Shown here: piece after piece, positions 6,847-7,743 of the stretch
How the letters are laid out: the number at the start of each line of letters is the position of its first letter
Position numbering within the stretch: the stretch's first letter is position 1
DNA from: Prolixibacteraceae bacterium
GTDB taxonomy: Bacteria > Bacteroidota > Bacteroidia > Bacteroidales > Prolixibacteraceae
DNA: 7,743 nt
Reading direction: 5' to 3'
Assembly (NCBI GenBank): GCA_016930735.1
Contig: JAFGGF010000311.1
Span: 1-7,743, forward strand
The notes under the pieces: model-generated
Databases searched by the model: none
Told to the model about the DNA's origin: nothing
The model's input: the letters and a program-made list of their open reading frames with translations, nothing else
Program-made: the position numbers and the translations under genes

Positions 6847-7497
6847 TCAAATAATTTTTTCAGAATGTTCCAGCCTTTTTAAAAGTACTGCCACATTTGA
6901 ATACATAGAAGTATTTTGAACTACCACATTTTCAGGCAGTTTCAGATATGCAGGTGTTAAATTCCATATTGCTTTAATACCTGCACTGATCATCTCATCA
7001 GCTACTTTTTGAGCTACATCGCCGGGTGTTGTTAAAATACCGATGGTAACATCAAGGCGTTTTACCATTTCACTGAAGTTTTTCATATGAAGGACATTTA
7101 CCTGCCCTGTTTTAGTACCGATCTTACTTTCTGATATATCAAAGGCAGCAAGGATTTTTAATCCTAATGTCTGGCCAGCCTGATATGCCATTAATGCAGA
7201 ACCCAGATTACCTGCACCAACCAGGAATGCTTTATTTACTTTATTAAATCCAAGATATTCTTCAACAAAATGGATCAGTTCATAAATATTATAGCCTATT
7301 TTCGGACGTCCTTTAATGCCTGTATAAGCCAAATCTTTAACAACTTGAGTCGGATCCAGATTCAGTTCTTTGGCAATGGCAGGAGCCGATATATTCATTG
7401 CTCCTTCTTCACGTGCTTTAATTAAATAATGCAAATAAACCGGCAATCTTTTTATTGTTGGTTCAGGAACCTGTTTCATTTCTTTTTCTTTTTGCAT
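6847..7497 (-). CDS. rex: Redox-sensing transcriptional repressor Rex
   Basis: Rex is a homodimeric repressor that senses the NADH/NAD+ ratio and releases DNA when NADH is high, controlling fermentative and respiratory genes. From ATG 7497 it has 216 residues (GTG 7500 would add one). A winged-helix domain covers about residues 13-82: EPTIKRLPVYLHYL, then APAIAKELNLDPTQVVKDLAYTG and the wing KGRPKIGY. The Rossmann domain follows with FLVGAGNLGSALMAY (91-105) as the dinucleotide loop, AAFDIS, IGILTTPG, and IKAIWNLTP. The C-terminal NTSMYSNVAVLLKRL is the domain-swapped dimer helix. The recognition helix reads QVVKDLAYTG where classical Rex has QVRKDLSYFG, so an altered operator is expected. 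The gene stands alone or with the small frame 24 bases downstream. Palindromes in its upstream region suggest self-regulation. Family identity is very secure. Confidence 0.95.
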   Translation of the reverse strand: MQKEKEMKQVPEPTIKRLPVYLHYLIKAREEGAMNISAPAIAKELNLDPTQVVKDLAYTGIKGRPKIGYNIYELIHFVEEYLGFNKVNKAFLVGAGNLGSALMAYQAGQTLGLKILAAFDISESKIGTKTGQVNVLHMKNFSEMVKRLDVTIGILTTPGDVAQKVADEMISAGIKAIWNLTPAYLKLPENVVVQNTSMYSNVAVLLKRLEHSEKII

Positions 7498-7535
7498 CAC
7501 CTTTAATTTATTGTTTAAATATATCTATATTTAGT

Positions 7536-7559
7536 ATATAAAGAATTATTTCTTTATAT
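7536..7559. promoter_or_regulatory. Perfect palindrome upstream of rex, candidate Rex operator
   Basis: Inverted arms ATATAAAGAA (7536-7545) and TTCTTTATAT (7550-7559) flank the 4-base spacer TTAT, leaving 38 bases to the rex ATG. The classical Rex operator has TTGTGAA and TTCACAA arms around 4 bases. The element here has the same GAA-4-TTC centre and spacing but A/T in place of the G/C positions. A candidate -7-like box TATATTTA on the - strand (7516-7523) would place the palindrome over the -33 region. The symmetry is seen; the binding protein is inferred. Confidence 0.5.
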
Positions 7560-7574
7560 GATTGCTGCAATACT

Positions 7575-7637
7575 TAACAAATATCTAACATTTATTTTAA
7601 CATACAATAGGTATATGATTGATCTAAATCAATATAC
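7575..7637. promoter_or_regulatory. Phased TAACA repeats and an imperfect palindrome further upstream of rex
   Basis: TAACA occurs at 7575-7579, 7586-7590 and 7598-7602, that is 11 and 12 bases apart, about one helical turn. Next to it, GTATATGATT (7611-7620) is mirrored by AATCAATATAC (7627-7637), a 10-base arm pair with one extra base and a 6-base centre. Both are 78-140 bases upstream of the rex start. They could be regulatory sites for rex or for a gene to the right of the window. The region is A/T-rich, so chance is a real alternative. Confidence 0.3.
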
Positions 7638-7709
7638 AATGAATAATCAAATGTTATGAAGTTGTAAAGTCAAAATTTAGAATTTATTCCTGCAGCGTGC
7701 AATGTTGAT

Positions 7710-7743
7710 GATCGAAATGATTGAGGGGATTGAATGGATTAAA
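7710..7743. repeat. Nine-base periodic repeat running into the window end
   Basis: The units GATCGAAAT, GATTGAGGG, GATTGAATG and GATTAAA follow each other with a period of 9 bases up to the last base. Read as protein from ATG 7702 they give MLM, IEM, IEG, IEW, IK, still open at the edge, so this may be the start of a + strand gene. It may equally be the edge of an intergenic repeat. The rest of 7638-7709 shows no supported feature. Confidence 0.3.

Noticed and set aside
3198..7497. A functional link between the SIR2-like NADase candidate and Rex because both bind NAD(H)
   Set aside because: They are about 2.5 kb apart, on opposite strands, with unrelated genes between; shared use of a common cofactor is not evidence.
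7562..7580. TTGCTGC ... TTAACAA as a canonical-type Rex operator
   Set aside because: The half sites match poorly and are separated by 5 bases instead of 4; the 7536-7559 palindrome is far better.
7615..7659. A 14-codon frame starting at ATG 7615
   Set aside because: It is too short, overlaps the palindrome and has no supporting feature.

Overview
The window looks like a Bacteroidota (Bacteroidetes) chromosome, probably near Bacteroidales. The evidence is the redox repressor Rex with a recognition helix that departs from the classical one, a Lol-like lipoprotein-export cluster of the two-permease plus LolA-like type, a MORN-repeat lipoprotein, A/T-rich start regions without clear Shine-Dalgarno sequences, and intergenic repeats built on a 7-base unit. 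No rRNA, tRNA, CRISPR array, transposase or integrase was found. Assignment to a genus is not possible from this sequence.

Left part (1-3107, + strand): the 3' part of an FtsX/MacB-type ABC permease, a second FtsX-type permease overlapping it by ATGA, then a 7-base-unit inverted repeat and a secreted LolA-like protein. Together these look like a machine that takes lipoproteins, or another hydrophobic cargo, off the inner membrane and across the periplasm. The ATPase should lie just upstream of the window.

Middle (3108-5745): a stand-alone SIR2-like protein on the + strand, of the kind used as an NAD-consuming anti-phage effector. It faces an RNase HI-like gene on the - strand, and their 3' ends overlap by 11 bases. 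The RNase H gene lies 9 bases downstream of an RluA-family pseudouridine synthase and is probably cotranscribed with it. The SIR2 and RNase H genes look clearly more A/T-rich than the permease, LolA-like and RluA genes around them. A stem-loop ends exactly at the SIR2 start codon.

Right part (5746-7743): a + strand MORN-repeat lipoprotein, then on the - strand rex followed 24 bases later by an unlisted 54-codon reading frame. The region upstream of rex is rich in symmetry. The strongest element is a perfect 10-base inverted repeat with a 4-base spacer, 38 bases before the rex start. Its 9-base arms (TATAAAGAA / TTCTTTATA) recur with the same 4-base spacing inside the small frame downstream of rex. 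It shares the GAA-4 bases-TTC centre of the classical Rex operator, so a lineage-specific Rex operator is the most testable new idea here.

Most interesting points: the twin palindromes around rex, the solitary SIR2-like candidate defence gene with its start-codon hairpin and convergent RNase H partner, and the small frame after rex.
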